Part shown: positions 36,601 through 42,775 of the stretch, piece after piece
How positions within the stretch are numbered: the stretch's first letter is position 1
Layout: each line of letters opens with the position of its first letter
From: Bedellia somnulentella
Lineage: Eukaryota; Arthropoda; Insecta; Lepidoptera; Bedelliidae
Length of the DNA: 64,000 nucleotides
NCBI GenBank assembly: GCA_963576735.1
Contig: OY755182.1
Location: 6,758,001 to 6,822,000 of the forward strand
Reading direction: 5' to 3'
Notes under the pieces: generated by a model
Seen by the model: the letters and a program-made list of their open reading frames with translations, nothing else
Told to the model about the DNA's origin: nothing
Database searches by the model: none
Program-made: the position numbers and the translations under genes

Positions 36601-39600
36601 TTACCAGGCTGACTTCCTAGGTTAAGGTTATCGTTGAATGTTGGGACACACTGTATACATTATGTAAAATTAATTTGTTGTAATATTACAATCTAACGTT
36701 TATTCGAAAATTGAAGCCTGAGTGCTAGTTATATGCTAAATAAAGTTTATTTTAATCTAATTTGGTTTAATACATTTGCTGAAATAATTACTTACCTAAA
36801 ATGATTGATGCCAGTCCTTCCTAAGTAGCTCAGCACGTAAGACCCTGGCTTGCGATCGCTTTCCCTCACTGACAAAAAACAAACAGTTAGATATTCCAAA
36901 GTGTACTTGTGGAAAGTCAGGAAGGGGTTGGTTGAGTATTATACGATACAGTATAAAGAGTATGGTAGCAAGTAAATTTGCAGTATGATTAGTTTACTTA
37001 GACTTAGTTTGCTTATCACATAATACGAGGGCGGGTCAATAAGTCCGTGACTTTTGGAATAAAACACAGATTTTTTGATGAAAAAAATAATTTTATTTTT
37101 CAACATAGTCTCCCTTGAGCTCAATACACTTTGTCCAACGCTTCTCAAATTTTTTTATCCCTTCCAAAAAAAAATATCTGTCGAGGTCCTCAAAATAGGC
37201 CTTTGTTTGCTAGATGACTTTATCATTGGAGTTAAATCTTTTTCCAACTAGCCATTTCTTCAGCTATTGGAACAAGTAGTAGTCGCTCGGAGCCAAATCT
37301 GGAGAATAGGGCGGATGAGGGAGCAATTCATAGCCCAATTCATGGATTTTTGCCATGGCAACTGCACATGTGTACACCCTTGCATTGTTTTGGTGGAAAA
37401 GAACTTTTTGCTTGGCCAAATGATCTCGGTTTTTTTTCAAATCGTCATTGAATCGGTCCAATAAGTTGGCATAATATTCCCCATTGATTGTGCTTCCCTT
37501 TTGTAGGTAGTCAAGGTGGATTATCCCGCGTGCATCCCAAAAAACAGTCGCCATAACTTTATTGGCTGACAAACCCACCTTGGCCTTCTTTGGCGCCGAT
37601 TCACCCTTAGAAACCCACTGTTTTGACTGTTGTTTGGTCTCTGGTGTGTTGTGATGGATCCATGTTTCGTCCAAACGGCGCAAAAACTCCTCCACATTGC
37701 GATTAAACAACGCCAAACCTTCCTGTGAAGTTGTTATACGATTGCGTTTGTGGTCGACAGTGAGCAAACGCGGCACCCATCTTGCGGAAAGCTTTCTCAT
37801 GCCCAAGTGATCATTCAAAATTGAAACCACTGAGCCATGCGAGATCCCTACGGCTTCCACAATCTCTCGCACTTTCAATCTTCGGTCGGCCAACACCATA
37901 TCGTGAATTTTTTCGATTGTTTCGGATGTAGAGACCTCGACTGGGCGTCCAGGACGTTCGGCATCTTCAGTGCTTGGCTGTACCCACAACGAAATTCAGT
38001 AAACCACTTTTTTACCATTAAAGTCGATGGTGCAGAGTCCCCATAGTATTTATCAAGCTTAGCCTTGGTCTCGGTAATGGTTTTTTTGCAAGAAATAATG
38101 CTTAATAAGCACACGAAATTCACATTTTTCCATTTTCTCCTCAAAAGACAATAAGACAAGTAGTCTGATAAAAATAGCTATCAAACACAAACGAACTGAC
38201 GCAGCAAGTTAAAATTTAGACTGACAGATGCCTGTTCACAGGAGCAGTGATGCTGTTTCAGTAGAGGTCAGAAATTCAAAAAGTCACGGACTTATTAACC
38301 CACCCTCGTAGCTGGGTCTTTAATCAGTAGCACTGCAATTAGAAAACTATTATCAGCTTACCTTTCTGTCACTAACACTTCTCAGTATATCAATATCTTA
38401 TAGTACCAAATAAATCTCATATCCTACAGCTTTGACTAGGGTTTTATGTTTATGGTATTATAGTGATATATTCATGTCATGAATTTATAAGTGTCCTAGT
38501 AGTCACTCTTAGAATTGTGTAAGATTCATTATAATCTATGGCCTTTCTTGAAAATAGTACTCTTATTTTATTTGTAGTTTAGTTAAATAGGATTTCTACC
38601 AAGATAAATGATTAGAGTGCATATAAATTACCTATTAAAAAAGAAATTTGCTATATTGTAATTTAGTTTTTATCAATTTGCTGCCACAAGACTGATGAGG
38701 GTGACTACAGACGGAACAAATTAATAATAGCCTGATCAATTATGTTAGAAAGTAATGATAGTGTTTTGAGCTTTATACTTCAATAAATATATATGCTCAT
38801 ACTAAAAGACAGAACTCTGCCTTCATAATTGTCTTGTAATTTTTATTTATATACTTGACTTGATTTGTTTTTTTTTGCCACCCATAAGGGGGTTAAATAG
38901 AGGTTTGAAGTTGATACATAAATTTCTCAATTGTGGACTAAAGAGTATTTTAAGATGGGTTAATTTAAAGAAAATTGTAACAAATATAAGTAAAAATTTT
39001 GCACACATTTTCAGTTCATATACAGAAGGAGTGTATAGCAAGGATTATATGCTCATACCAAAATTTATGGTGTCATTTTCATTGCTGGATAATCTAAAGC
39101 AAATGAAAAATTAAAGCCTTACCTAAATAACTTCCCAATTTTCCTGCCGCCCAAAGTCTTTCTTCAGATGTGTAGCGATCAAGACGCCCATGATACCATT
39201 CTGTTTCTGGTGGTGCCAACACAGCTTGTCTTTCACCTTAAATTTTTATATCACATTAAAAATATAATTTAAATTAGGGTGTCATATTAATATATAGGCT
39301 TTTAAGATAATGATCATACACTAGATTTACCAAAAACTATAAAAAAGATTGGCTAAATTTGCACAGTCTTAATATGTGAAGTATGTGGAAACTTCATAAA
39401 AAGGCACAAACCTTGAACCAGATATAATAGATGAATCAATCTATAATGTATCAATCTCCATACATTACAGATAGCAATATATCAGCAAGTTATCATAATG
39501 GCTTTACAAATGATAGCTCTGAAAATGGTGTATTGATTTTCATATAAAAATATGATTCATATTCTGTTCTGGACCTGTGGAAGCTCTACCAAGTACAGAG

Positions 39601-40255
39601 GTTTTTAAATATAATTATACATTTATATTATGAAGCCAGAATAAGTTTTGGTGCTGTTCATCAGTTGGAATGGATTGTTGCCGGTAACCCAACATAAAGA
39701 AACAGGTTACCTTTTAAATTTATTTGTTTGGGAAGTAAAATTTTTAAGCATGAATTTGAGATGACATTAAAATATTTTATGTGAACATATATATCTTAGG
39801 ATTCAAATGCTTTTAAAATTATATGTTTGGGTTGAATTGCTAACTTGACACCAAATATTTTATACAGACCATTTTTTTCTACTGATCAACTACCTAAGGA
39901 CCAATTTGGAATTTTTAAAGATATTATAACCATTAGGATAAGTATGCCAGTACATGTATAAGTAGAAACCATAAAATTAAATATCAAAAACTCATAAATA
40001 AAAATATATGCAAATATGTGATTAGAATATTTATGACTTTCAAAGAAGCATAACAAAACACTTATTGCATTATATACACAATAGGATTCTATATATACCA
40101 TTAGTGCTAGGTCCATCAATATCATCTAGTTCCAAGTCTCCAGCTAGTTCAGCAATGTCACCGCCACCATCTTCAGACTCAGTGGAAGGGGAACCCAATT
40201 TATCCTTCACTGGGGGCCCTATTGGAACCCCCATACCGCGGATTAAATCAGCCAT
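6516..40255 (-). CDS. vap: p120-type Ras GTPase-activating protein (RASA1/vap), 16 exons recognised, C2 domain incomplete
   Basis: Stimulates GTP hydrolysis by Ras; the two SH2 domains recruit it to phosphotyrosine receptors at the plasma membrane. Reading the minus strand, exons joined by GT-AG sites with matching phases give the RASA1 domain order: acidic N-terminus, SH2 (FLVR-like SYLVRES), SH3, SH2 (GSFLVRPS), PH, C2, RasGAP (arginine-finger region TDRQPLA, FLR motif [10 protein letters not shown]) and a helical C-terminus. Exons: 40099-40255, 39123-39236, 36796-36868, 35724-35877, 35187-35311, 28277-28522, 27906-28002, 27276-27569, 26616-26786, [C2 5' part unresolved], 25090-25162, 24504-24622, 23262-23392, 22937-23106, 22506-22634, 15567-15696, 8158-8312, 7075-7207, 6516-6667. 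The start ATG is the first in the 5' exon. The N-terminal half of C2 is not placed: the region is an exon-like tandem array next to a run of Ns. Introns carry most of the transposons listed below. The gene identity is secure; the complete transcript is not. Confidence 0.93.
7075..7207 (-). CDS. vap: vap exon: end of RasGAP domain
   Basis: Encodes [20 protein letters not shown] and [10 protein letters not shown], the final RasGAP helices. Donor GTAAGT, acceptor TATAG. Confidence 0.92.
7767..7990. mobile_element. LINE 3'-end fragment joined to SINE 3' fragment
   Basis: 7767-7880 resembles the minus-strand C-terminal coding tail at 42507-42775 (GGTAGGCAGA, CTATTGAT, GATCCTAGCAAACCTCTC). 7885-7985 resembles the 3' part of the SINE at 49770-50105 (TATTGGTACCTCTGCCAACC). 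Both lie in a vap intron. Confidence 0.55.
8158..8312 (-). CDS. vap: vap exon: RasGAP FLR motif
   Basis: Encodes [20 protein letters not shown] and then [15 protein letters not shown]. The FLR arginine stabilises the arginine finger in this family. Very GC-rich for this window, with an alanine/proline run APPPAAA. Confidence 0.93.
8500..8850. repeat. unclassified interspersed repeat
   Basis: Non-coding, moderately GC-rich block containing CGAATCGGGGATTTTTG, GAATTCGTCAGATGAG and GACGATTTGGACGTGGCG. It has the look of a repeat, but no second copy was seen in this window. Confidence 0.3.
8965..11405 (+). mobile_element. DNA transposon with degenerate TIRs and a transposase-like gene
   Basis: About 110 bp at each end are similar when inverted: 8965-9080 (TTTTGGGGCGCTGATTAC, then ATCACGTCAGGTTTTTT) and the complement of 11290-11405 (TATTTTGGTGCGTAGATTAC, then ATCACCCTCAGTTTTTT). 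They flank the frameshifted gene at 9457-11144. The superfamily was not identified and no target duplication was defined. Inserted in a vap intron. Confidence 0.5.
9457..11144 (+). pseudogene. transposase-like gene, N-terminal zinc finger, two frameshifts
   Basis: The first 397-aa frame opens with paired Cys motifs (CYICGQ, CTTCVRE, then CYFCCCK), an acidic linker, and an RNase-H-like stretch with candidate acidic residues in [16 protein letters not shown] and [14 protein letters not shown], plus [11 protein letters not shown]. The coding sense continues in another frame ([20 protein letters not shown] onward) after a run of seven A at 10527-10533 that carries one base too many, and shifts again near 10980-10990 into [21 protein letters not shown] know of similar proteins as repeated arthropod ORFs but cannot name the family; 'transposase' is inferred from the flanking inverted repeats and acidic motifs. 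The few lesions suggest a young copy or an assembly error in the A run. Confidence 0.65.
11789..12030 (+). mobile_element. interspersed repeat 'GTGTAGTGTCGGCTTAGAAT', copy 1
   Basis: About 240-bp non-coding unit: starts GTGTAGTGCCGGCTTAGAAT, contains GGGCGATGCGGTTGGAGACC and CATCACCAACAACCTTTAT, and ends in GCCGTGAGTATATGTATGTAT. At least eight full or partial copies occur in the window, on both strands. No tRNA head; the class is unknown. Confidence 0.75.
12650..12990 (+). mobile_element. same interspersed repeat, full copy plus tandem partial copy
   Basis: A full unit at 12650-12896 ends in a TATG run and is directly followed by a truncated second unit (12897-12990). Further weak similarity continues at 13130-13320. 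Confidence 0.75.
13016..14510 (+). mobile_element. non-LTR retrotransposon 3' remnant (RTE-like), interrupted
   Basis: Opens with CTAGCTTTTTGCCCCGCGAC and TTCGTCCGCGTGGACTTC, and closes near 14390-14510 with AAAATTTCAAAGCAATCGG, GGCGTGAAAGCGGAACAAAC and ATAATATTACTATGGAT, the usual ends of RTE-type 3' regions in arthropod genomes. Other repeats sit between. Family assignment is from memory of the motif. Confidence 0.45.
13757..13850 (-). mobile_element. tRNA-derived SINE head
   Basis: On the minus strand a box A-like TGGCGTAGCGG and a box B-like GGTTCGTATCTC are separated by an over-long AT-rich insert that breaks a normal cloverleaf. Treated as a SINE head or tRNA relic. Confidence 0.5.
14800..15100 (+). 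mobile_element. repeat junction with partial tRNA-like SINE
   Basis: 14950-15005 repeats the tRNA-like 3' half (TACCCGAGGTCGCGGGTTCG) of the 5430-5830 SINE, with its T-rich tail. 14805-14830 (TTTGGTGACCATTTATCCA) is the inverse of 12330-12352. Confidence 0.55.
15100..15500. other. GC-rich unassigned block in vap intron
   Basis: Short overlapping frames at 15147-15376 have no recognisable domain. The GC content is above the surroundings, so it may be a transposon fragment. Confidence 0.3.
15567..15696 (-). CDS. vap: vap exon: RasGAP domain, LRYLCGCLQ segment
   Basis: Encodes [17 protein letters not shown] then [10 protein letters not shown], the block just before the FLR motif. Isolated by about 6.8 kb of transposon-filled intron on one side and 7.3 kb on the other; found by homology and matching phase. 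Confidence 0.92.
15965..16116 (-). repeat. 3' LTR of the CsRn1-like element
   Basis: 152 bp, no difference seen from the 5' LTR. Flanked outside by the target duplication AGGT. Confidence 0.95.
16117..16133 (-). promoter_or_regulatory. polypurine tract
   Basis: On the minus strand AAAGAAGGGGATGTA directly precedes the 3' LTR, where plus-strand priming is expected. Confidence 0.8.
16243..16572 (-). CDS. third ORF of the retrotransposon: small predicted membrane protein
   Basis: 109 residues between integrase and the 3' LTR, where env would sit. It starts MGGFTSKQ, a candidate N-myristoylation signal (Gly2, Ser6, Lys7). Residues 13-23 include [11 protein letters not shown] single hydrophobic segment at about 35-57 ([20 protein letters not shown]) is followed by Cys58-Cys59 and a basic stretch HAKKWLRRE. 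No signal peptide, furin site or fusion peptide, and far too short for an envelope glycoprotein. The function is unknown. I have an impression of similar small ORFs in other arthropod retroelements but cannot cite one. An ATG in good context and lack of stops in this young element support it. Confidence 0.6.
   Translation of the reverse strand: MGGFTSKQKDEEIIIAQNGANDASNIHLERKLETYGVVTTVIAVLLGVLLLYAAYRACCVHAKKWLRREVQGWQSTVSLAPHRAPPSVMISNGDGKPATAAIPMQHLVV
16573..16998. other. non-coding spacer between integrase and ORF3
   Basis: AT-rich, no open frame. It would be the leader of any separate ORF3 transcript. Confidence 0.5.
18267..19050 (+). mobile_element. 5'-truncated non-LTR retrotransposon nested in pol
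   Basis: 784 bp between a 5-bp duplication ATTTT (18262-18266 and 19051-19055). It starts just upstream of the RT active site ([10 protein letters not shown]), continues to a stop at 18930, and has a 120-bp 3' end finishing in AAATAAATAAA and a T-rich tail. Orientation is opposite to the host element. Confidence 0.85.
18277..18930 (+). pseudogene. C-terminal part of a LINE reverse transcriptase
   Basis: Open frame from the YADD catalytic box through [19 protein letters not shown] (the FKYLG block of non-LTR RTs) and [20 protein letters not shown] to TAA. All domains upstream of motif C are missing, so it is non-functional. The clade was not assigned. Confidence 0.85.
20982..21884 (-). CDS. 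gag: Gag polyprotein of the CsRn1-like element
   Basis: 300 residues, forming the retrotransposon capsid and binding its RNA. The N-terminal part has the clade-typical [20 protein letters not shown]. Near the C-terminus an Arg/Ser-rich basic stretch precedes the Cys-His-Cys-Cys finger (C270, H273, C283, C287), the CsRn1 variant of the usual CCHC knuckle. The frame ends in TAG preceded by GGGAAAC. It is intact, with no internal stop. Confidence 0.93.
   Translation of the reverse strand: MTYIFNYKEFTMTTVPTMPSPVSTAAASTDLAQITVTSRVPDFWTEMPRLWFAQYEAIMLPQKQSDEIKYNVVISKLSRDALQQISDILMSPPETNKYQAVKERLLQVFEESAERQFQKLVGEMDLGTQKPSQLLRKMRDLGRTTQVSELTLKNLWLSRIPAAVRAVIAVSNERDLDNIAKIADKVMETISQGNIAEVSGTTSTSTLSSTVANIPLTEMFNMMQKLSLEVMSLREQIKRGRSYHQRSKSRQGGRRPRSISRNRNNPNWLCKFHYKYRGKARNCEQPCAWDPNRASTNQGN
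20985..20991 (-). promoter_or_regulatory. GGGAAAC -1 frameshift site at the gag stop
   Basis: In the gag frame the last sense codons read CAG GGA AAC TAG, giving the X-XXY-YYZ heptamer GGGAAAC directly before the stop. Pol is open in the -1 frame across this point; the upstream limit is a TAG five codons earlier. A tandem slip there joins gag to pol in frame. Confidence 0.75.
21958..21977 (-). promoter_or_regulatory. primer-binding site, tRNA-Trp
   Basis: The plus strand reads AAATCACGTCGGGGTCACCA, identical to the 3' end of animal tRNA-Trp including CCA. It lies one base inside the 5' LTR. Confidence 0.92.
21979..22130 (-). repeat. 5' LTR of the CsRn1-like element
   Basis: 152 bp. On the minus strand it begins TGTAGCGG and ends TTAGTTAAA, so it lacks the common terminal CA. 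It contains a TATA-like stretch (TTTATTTATATTATAG). Confidence 0.95.
22235..22472 (-). mobile_element. interspersed repeat 'GTGTAGTGTCGGCTTAGAAT', minus-strand copy
   Basis: Reverse complement of the 11789-12030 unit: starts with ACTCACGGCTATAA and ends with CTAAGCCGATACTACACAG. The 80-aa frame across it (22201-22443) is therefore not a gene. Confidence 0.8.
22506..22634 (-). CDS. vap: vap exon: RasGAP domain, SAELNP segment
   Basis: Encodes [17 protein letters not shown] and [11 protein letters not shown], matching the KQSCELxPSKL block of RASA1. A 43-codon exon, phase 0 on both sides. The intron 3' of it holds the LTR retrotransposon. Confidence 0.92.
22937..23106 (-). CDS. vap: vap exon: RasGAP domain, [10 protein letters not shown] segment
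   Basis: Encodes the helical segment ending [17 protein letters not shown], matching the LFR(A/G)(T/S)(T/S)LA block of RasGAPs. It contains a perfect 18-bp direct repeat (23027-23044 and 23054-23071) giving EVSRE twice, nine residues apart, without changing the domain length relative to RASA1. Confidence 0.9.
23262..23392 (-). CDS. vap: vap exon: start of RasGAP domain with arginine-finger region
   Basis: Encodes [20 protein letters not shown] and then [10 protein letters not shown]. The Arg in TDRQPLA aligns with the catalytic arginine-finger position of p120GAP. Donor GTAAGT. Confidence 0.9.
24041..24115. repeat. CA microsatellite
   Basis: Imperfect (CA)n with occasional CG and CT interruptions in a vap intron. 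Confidence 0.9.
24504..24622 (-). CDS. vap: vap exon: end of C2 domain
   Basis: Encodes [20 protein letters not shown], then YPLAG and GSLRLRVR, the last C2 strands. The Arg codon is completed by the following exon. Confidence 0.92.
24728..24995 (+). mobile_element. RTE-like 3' remnant
   Basis: Begins CTAGCTGACCCGACAGGC and ends AACTTTCGCCTTTATAATAT, like the 13016-14510 remnant. It contains a short internal duplication (TAGCCTATGTGTTATTCTG twice). Confidence 0.45.
25090..25162 (-). CDS. vap: vap exon: middle of C2 domain
   Basis: Encodes [20 protein letters not shown], equivalent to the DLPPDI segment of RASA1 C2. It needs a preceding exon ending in GA (phase 2), which is what the array copies offer. 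Confidence 0.9.
25426..26045 (-). repeat. vap: tandem array of five C2-exon-like copies in vap
   Basis: Five diverged copies of a GC-rich unit on the minus strand, with exon-like 3' ends starting at 25431, 25592, 25722, 25814 and 25912. Each encodes a variant of PxxHWDEEFVF, the C2 strand that must precede the next exon (DVPPDVTSF), and each stops at a donor: GTAAGT in four copies, GCAAGT in the copy at 25431. The best preserved are 25431 (acceptor CTGCAG then [16 protein letters not shown]), 25592 ([11 protein letters not shown]) and 25912 ([11 protein letters not shown]). The copies at 25722 and 25814 are degraded but keep a W-(N/G)-E-(V/K)-F core. The array runs into the assembly gap, so copy number and the functional exon are unresolved. 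Confidence 0.75.
26046..26245. other. assembly gap (200 N)
   Basis: Exactly 200 Ns, probably a placeholder length. It abuts the C2-exon array and probably hides more copies and the exon coding the first half of the vap C2 domain. Confidence 0.99.
26320..26600 (-). mobile_element. tRNA-derived SINE, family 2, minus strand
   Basis: Shares blocks with 41462-41772 and with the complement of 49770-50105: CTGGCAAAGGTACTAA at one end, CCTAGTGTTCAGTGTACCC and ACAGTGTACTCACG in the middle, and a decayed tRNA-like head at the right end. Sits in the vap intron beside the PH exon. Confidence 0.65.
26616..26786 (-). CDS. vap: vap exon 9: second half of PH domain
   Basis: Encodes [16 protein letters not shown] and the final PH helix [16 protein letters not shown] with its invariant Trp. 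Much more GC-rich than the flanking introns. Ends in phase 0 at GTAATG. The next exon (start of C2) is not found in the assembled sequence. Confidence 0.88.
27276..27569 (-). CDS. vap: vap exon 8: linker and first half of PH domain
   Basis: A 98-codon exon. The second half is a PH domain: [20 protein letters not shown], then [18 protein letters not shown]. It matches the RASA1 layout, in which PH follows SH2-2 after an alpha-helical linker. Confidence 0.92.
27906..28002 (-). CDS. vap: vap exon 7: end of SH2-2
   Basis: Encodes [19 protein letters not shown], the last helix of the SH2 fold, and a short linker. Acceptor TACAG, donor GTAAGT, phases consistent with both neighbours. Confidence 0.9.
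28277..28522 (-). CDS. vap: vap exon 6: end of SH3 and second SH2 domain
   Basis: Begins [15 protein letters not shown] (SH3 end), then [15 protein letters not shown] and the FLVR motif [17 protein letters not shown] of SH2-2. Separated from exon 5 by an intron of about 6.7 kb that contains the 28920-33635 transposon. Confidence 0.93.
28920..29360. repeat. left long TIR
   Basis: About 440 bp, inverted match to 33234-33635 with scattered substitutions and small indels. Contains GTCGACGGCCAATTCATAGG. Confidence 0.85.
30166..30905 (+). repeat. 145-bp tandem repeat, five units
   Basis: Units of 145 bp recur (GGATGCGGTTTTCAG near 30260, 30405, 30550, 30695 and 30840). The central units differ by only a few bases; the first and last are more diverged. 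The start of the first unit holds a TATG microsatellite. The overlapping 63-aa frames are repeats of this unit, not genes. Confidence 0.92.
31073..31276 (-). pseudogene. PIF1-like helicase C-terminal fragment
   Basis: [21 protein letters not shown] is the VALSRV motif near the end of PIF1-type helicases, including those of Helitrons. Only about 65 residues remain, without Walker motifs. Presumed transposon-derived. Confidence 0.6.
31358..31488. mobile_element. short TIR element (MITE-like)
   Basis: 131 bp starting AGGGCAAGCACGAG and ending CTCGTGCTTGCCCT. The interior (ATAACGGTTAGAATGAGATG, CCACGCGATAACTAG) recurs twice at 48386-48690. Confidence 0.6.
31806..32678. repeat. inverted-repeat element with about 120-bp arms
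   Basis: Arms 31806-31927 and 32555-32678 are almost perfect inverse copies (GAACCGCCTTCAAAAATCC and the complement). The interior of about 630 bp has no coding frame. Confidence 0.8.
33234..33635. repeat. right long TIR
   Basis: About 400 bp, the inverted partner of 28920-29360. Confidence 0.85.
33823..34150 (+). mobile_element. tRNA-derived SINE, family 2, plus strand
   Basis: Head GATAGCTCAGTGGGGAGTAC (box A) and GTGGATTCGAGCG (box B), followed by the family body: TGTGTCTTTTCTTAA, GGTGGTCAACGGTGAGGAAA, GAAAACCGGGTTAC and TTAGTACCTCTTTGACACC. Confidence 0.7.
34151..35186. other. vap intron, no other feature
   Basis: AT-rich intronic DNA with no recognised gene or repeat. Confidence 0.5.
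35187..35311 (-). CDS. vap: vap exon 5: SH3 domain
   Basis: Encodes [19 protein letters not shown] and GDGWLWV, the ALYDY-, ELxFxKGD- and WW-type signatures of an SH3 domain. Donor GTGAGT; the remaining SH3 strand comes from the next exon. Confidence 0.92.
35724..35877 (-). CDS. vap: vap exon 4: end of SH2-1 and proline-rich linker
   Basis: Encodes [16 protein letters not shown], the C-terminal half of an SH2 domain, then a linker with EPVPPPEP. The acceptor GATAG rather than the AACAG eight bases downstream is chosen because only it restores the frame from exon 3. Confidence 0.88.
36040..36475. repeat. GAGAC/GTCTC-rich block with hairpin
   Basis: Dense GTCTC and GAGAC pentamers on both strands in otherwise AT-rich intron. 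A near-perfect 20-bp inverted repeat (36345-36364 and 36400-36419, one mismatch) with a 35-nt spacer lies in the second half. Open frames here lack protein character. Confidence 0.6.
36796..36868 (-). CDS. vap: vap exon 3: SH2-1 phosphotyrosine-binding strand
   Basis: Completes the FLVR-equivalent SYLVRES, with the Arg expected to contact phosphotyrosine, then [11 protein letters not shown]. Acceptor GTCAG and donor GTAAGT; a 73-nt exon that keeps frame on both sides. Confidence 0.9.
37026..38308 (-). mobile_element. mariner element, inactive
   Basis: 1,283 bp flanked by TA, with TIRs of about 30 bp (CGAGGGCGGGTCAATAAGTC against CGAGGGTGGGTTAATAAGTC). It sits in the vap intron between exons 2 and 3 (36868-39123). 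Encodes the broken transposase below. Confidence 0.92.
37050..38159 (-). pseudogene. mariner transposase pseudogene
   Basis: The N-terminal helix-turn-helix part (residues like WFTEFRCG) is in one frame, and the rest is in another from about 37989 ([37 protein letters not shown]). The catalytic domain shows VFWDARGII for the first Asp and LAPSDYYLF for the third (D34D spacing), but the second motif reads FHQNNAR where the family has FHQDNAR, so the catalytic Asp is Asn. In-frame stops follow DYYLFQ. Dead on three counts: a frameshift near 37990, the D-to-N change and nonsense codons. Confidence 0.9.
39123..39236 (-). CDS. vap: vap exon 2: start of first SH2 domain
   Basis: Encodes [18 protein letters not shown] then GKLGSYL. 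The WYHG opening is the usual start of an SH2 domain. Flanked by an AAG acceptor and a GTAAGG donor. Confidence 0.9.
   Translation of the reverse strand: MKDKLCWHHQKQNGIMGVLIATHLKKDFGRQENWEVI
40099..40255 (-). CDS. vap: vap exon 1: start codon and acidic N-terminus
   Basis: Codes for about 52 residues starting MADLIRGMG, then an acidic low-complexity stretch ([19 protein letters not shown]). It ends in phase 1 at a GTATAT donor, and the next exon supplies GT to complete a glycine codon. No homologous domain; choosing this ATG rests on the open frame and the phase match. Confidence 0.8.
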
Positions 40256-41300
40256 ATTAAATTAATTTCCACTCCAACACCCAAGATCAGGATTACACAT
40301 CACTTAAGCACTAACTAAACAACTGCGAACACACTACCTCTTTTTATGAACACTATGAAATTTAGCAAAACTAATATTTAGAAGAAAAGCCGATATTTAT
40401 ATACAGTATCGGTAGAACAATACATCATATGTTTATGTGACTAAGTTATTTCTGCGATAAAGAATTAATAGGCTCTTATATTTGGTAGGCTCTCCATTTG
40501 CCAGAAGAATGAACAAATAAATGACTAATAACTTAAAATATATTTCGTCAAAAAAATTACGATATTTAGTTGAATATAATAAAAGATTATGATTTGGTTT
40601 TTGGTGAATCAATCAAATCAACTCAACGCGAAAAACTTTTTCGTTCTTTTTCTGGGCCGAGGCTATTTTCACAGAAATATTGATATAAGTATTGGTTACG
40701 GACCTGGTTTCTTGATCTTTTGAGCCAACCGAAAATCTATGTTAACTTTCGAACGACTCAAATATTTACTAAAAAAAATTAAACTAAGCACAATTAGGAA
40801 CAAAACTAAGAAGCTTTATGTTCAGGAGTATTAAATTGAATTTTTACTGTACAGTAAACGGTTTCTTTTTGACACTTTTTGTTTTGCAACATAAGCTAAA
40901 GTATTCCAGTAATTTTCGGTTTTTGCTTGCGCAACTACAACAGCTCGCAAAACATAACATTATTTTATCCCACATTGGAGACAATTAAATAAAAGCGAGA
41001 ATACTGAATAAAATACTATAAAAAATCCATCAATTTCATATCCATCCGTCCATCCACGTCAATCTTCGGTGTCAATAGCCAAACATTGGCGGAAACGTCA
41101 ACTAAACATTCACAGCTGATCTTCCCACCAAAAGAAGATTCTTATATTTTTTTCGGTCGAATCAGCCGCGGCGCTTTTTCTGAACATGTTGGAGTTGCCA
41201 GTTGTTTTCCTGATTTTATACCATACTGCCTCTTTGGTAGTGTACGGATACCGTTAAAAAAGTAAAATAAGATAATAACATTCTTATAACATTTAAAATA
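40256..41300. other. upstream region of vap, probable promoter and 5' UTR
   Basis: No coding frame. It lies directly 5' of the vap start codon on the minus strand. No TATA box or initiator could be assigned with confidence. Confidence 0.4.
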
Positions 41301-41307
41301 TATATGC

Positions 41308-41460
41308 TGTGCAGTGTCGGCTTAGAATAACACTATCCAATTTCTAACGGTAGATGGTCATAAAAGAAACTAAGGGTATAAAGGCTTTTCAAGTGATTTT
41401 AGGGCGATGCGGTTGAAGTCATAGGACTTAGGATAGCACCAACAACCTTTTTTTTATAAT
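41308..41460 (+). mobile_element. interspersed repeat 'GTGTAGTGTCGGCTTAGAAT', partial copy
   Basis: The 5' half of the 240-bp unit (GTGCAGTGTCGGCTTAGAAT to ACCAACAACC), diverged, directly abutting a family 2 SINE. Confidence 0.65.
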
Positions 41461-41461
41461 C

Positions 41462-41772
41462 TTTGGCTGGCAAAGGTACTAAAACTTCTGTACATCACGT
41501 GAAATTGTCACCTGGTATTCAGAGTACCTACGTTTTGCTTGAACAGTGTACTCACATGGTAGGAACAGGCCTATCGCCGTTTTGTGCCGATACACTGCTA
41601 CATGACTAAGCACAACTTAGCAATATGGGTTTCTTCACGATGTTTTCCCACATGGTTAACAACAATGATAAGATAACCACACATATGACTATAGAAGAGA
41701 CAAATTGGATCCGAGATTTGAACGCACACCTGTCTCTATGATAGGCGGGTGTTTTACCCACTGAGCCTATAA
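41462..41772 (-). mobile_element. tRNA-derived SINE, family 2, minus strand
   Basis: Ends at the right with the tRNA-like head complement (ATGATAGGCGGGTGTTTTAC, CCACTGAGCC). Body blocks are shared with 26320-26600 and 49568-49765. Confidence 0.7.
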
Positions 41773-42506
41773 ATTAATGTATATGATATTGAAATCTAAA
41801 ATAATATAAATGAAAGGTGAAAACCATTTTTAGAATATCATGTTTCACGAAGCTATTTCTCACTTGATCACATCACCTATCATCATAATTTATCTGAAAG
41901 ACCTCACCTCTGCTGCATTGCCTCTGCTCTCATGTATCTTCTGCCACACCCAACATTCGGTGCCCTACATAAGCAAAGGAACAAAAACACCATTATGCAC
42001 TGCCATTCGGGCTTTTAAGACACCGATTTACTAACCATTAAGCTATTCACTTAAATTAAATCACTAGAAACACCCAAAGGAACCATTTCTAGGATTTGTA
42101 AATCCTAAGTACGACTGTAAGAAATCATACCATACACTTGTCGTTTTATTAACAAGATGTAATATCAAGTATCTTGTACAGGACACAAGACCCTGTACAT
42201 AGTGGTCCTTCGACAAAGAGAATTCAGAGTCTTTGTGTATCTTGAGTGATTGCGAATCGGTCACCGGCTTTCCACCAGCGGGTTCCACCGGTGTATTGAG
42301 AAGGCGCACGTCCACATCACTTGAGCTAACGCACTGACGCTGATGGTTAACAAGCAACCAAGGAATCAAGTCCACTACAATATGGCTATAGGTGAAGATT
42401 TGTAAATGGCATTGTGTATTCATAATTAGTATTTTATTGTTTGTATTGGTCTGTTAATCTTCCAAAGAAAATAAAATAAATAAAATAAAAATATCAAGGT
42501 TACTTA
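41773..42506. other. spacer with an unrecognised 119-codon minus-strand frame
   Basis: An open frame at 42064-42423 on the minus strand contains YVQGLVSCTRYLILHLVNKT and has no domain I recognise. A short block (CCTGTACATAGTGGT) recurs at 42913-42927, which argues for repeat origin rather than a gene. Confidence 0.3.
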
Positions 42507-42775
42507 CTTACTTATACTCACGCCCATTATTCCCATTGGGGTAGGCAGAGACTATCGATCGCCACTTAGTACGATCTTGACAAACCTCTCTTGCTTCCCT
42601 TACATTAATTATCCTTCTCATACATGCTCTTTTATTCTTCTCACTTCGGACCCCCGCCTTTATAAGAACGTTTTCTATCTGGTCAAGAAACATTTTACGA
42701 GGCCGTCCTCTACTAACATTCCCATCCACATTGGCTCTACATATCTCTTTCGCTACTTTATTTCCATCCATCCTC
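42507..42775 (-). mobile_element. LINE reverse transcriptase C-terminal fragment
   Basis: The 87-aa frame contains GRPRKMFLDQIENVL, CMRRIINVREAREVCQDRTK and WRSIVSAYPNG, a tail seen after the RT domain in many insect LINE-type ORFs. Diverged copies lie at 7767-7880 and 49213-49560. Confidence 0.6.

Noticed and set aside
42064..42423. 119-codon minus-strand ORF as a gene
   Set aside because: No recognised domain, and part of it recurs nearby; kept only as an unassigned frame in the spacer.
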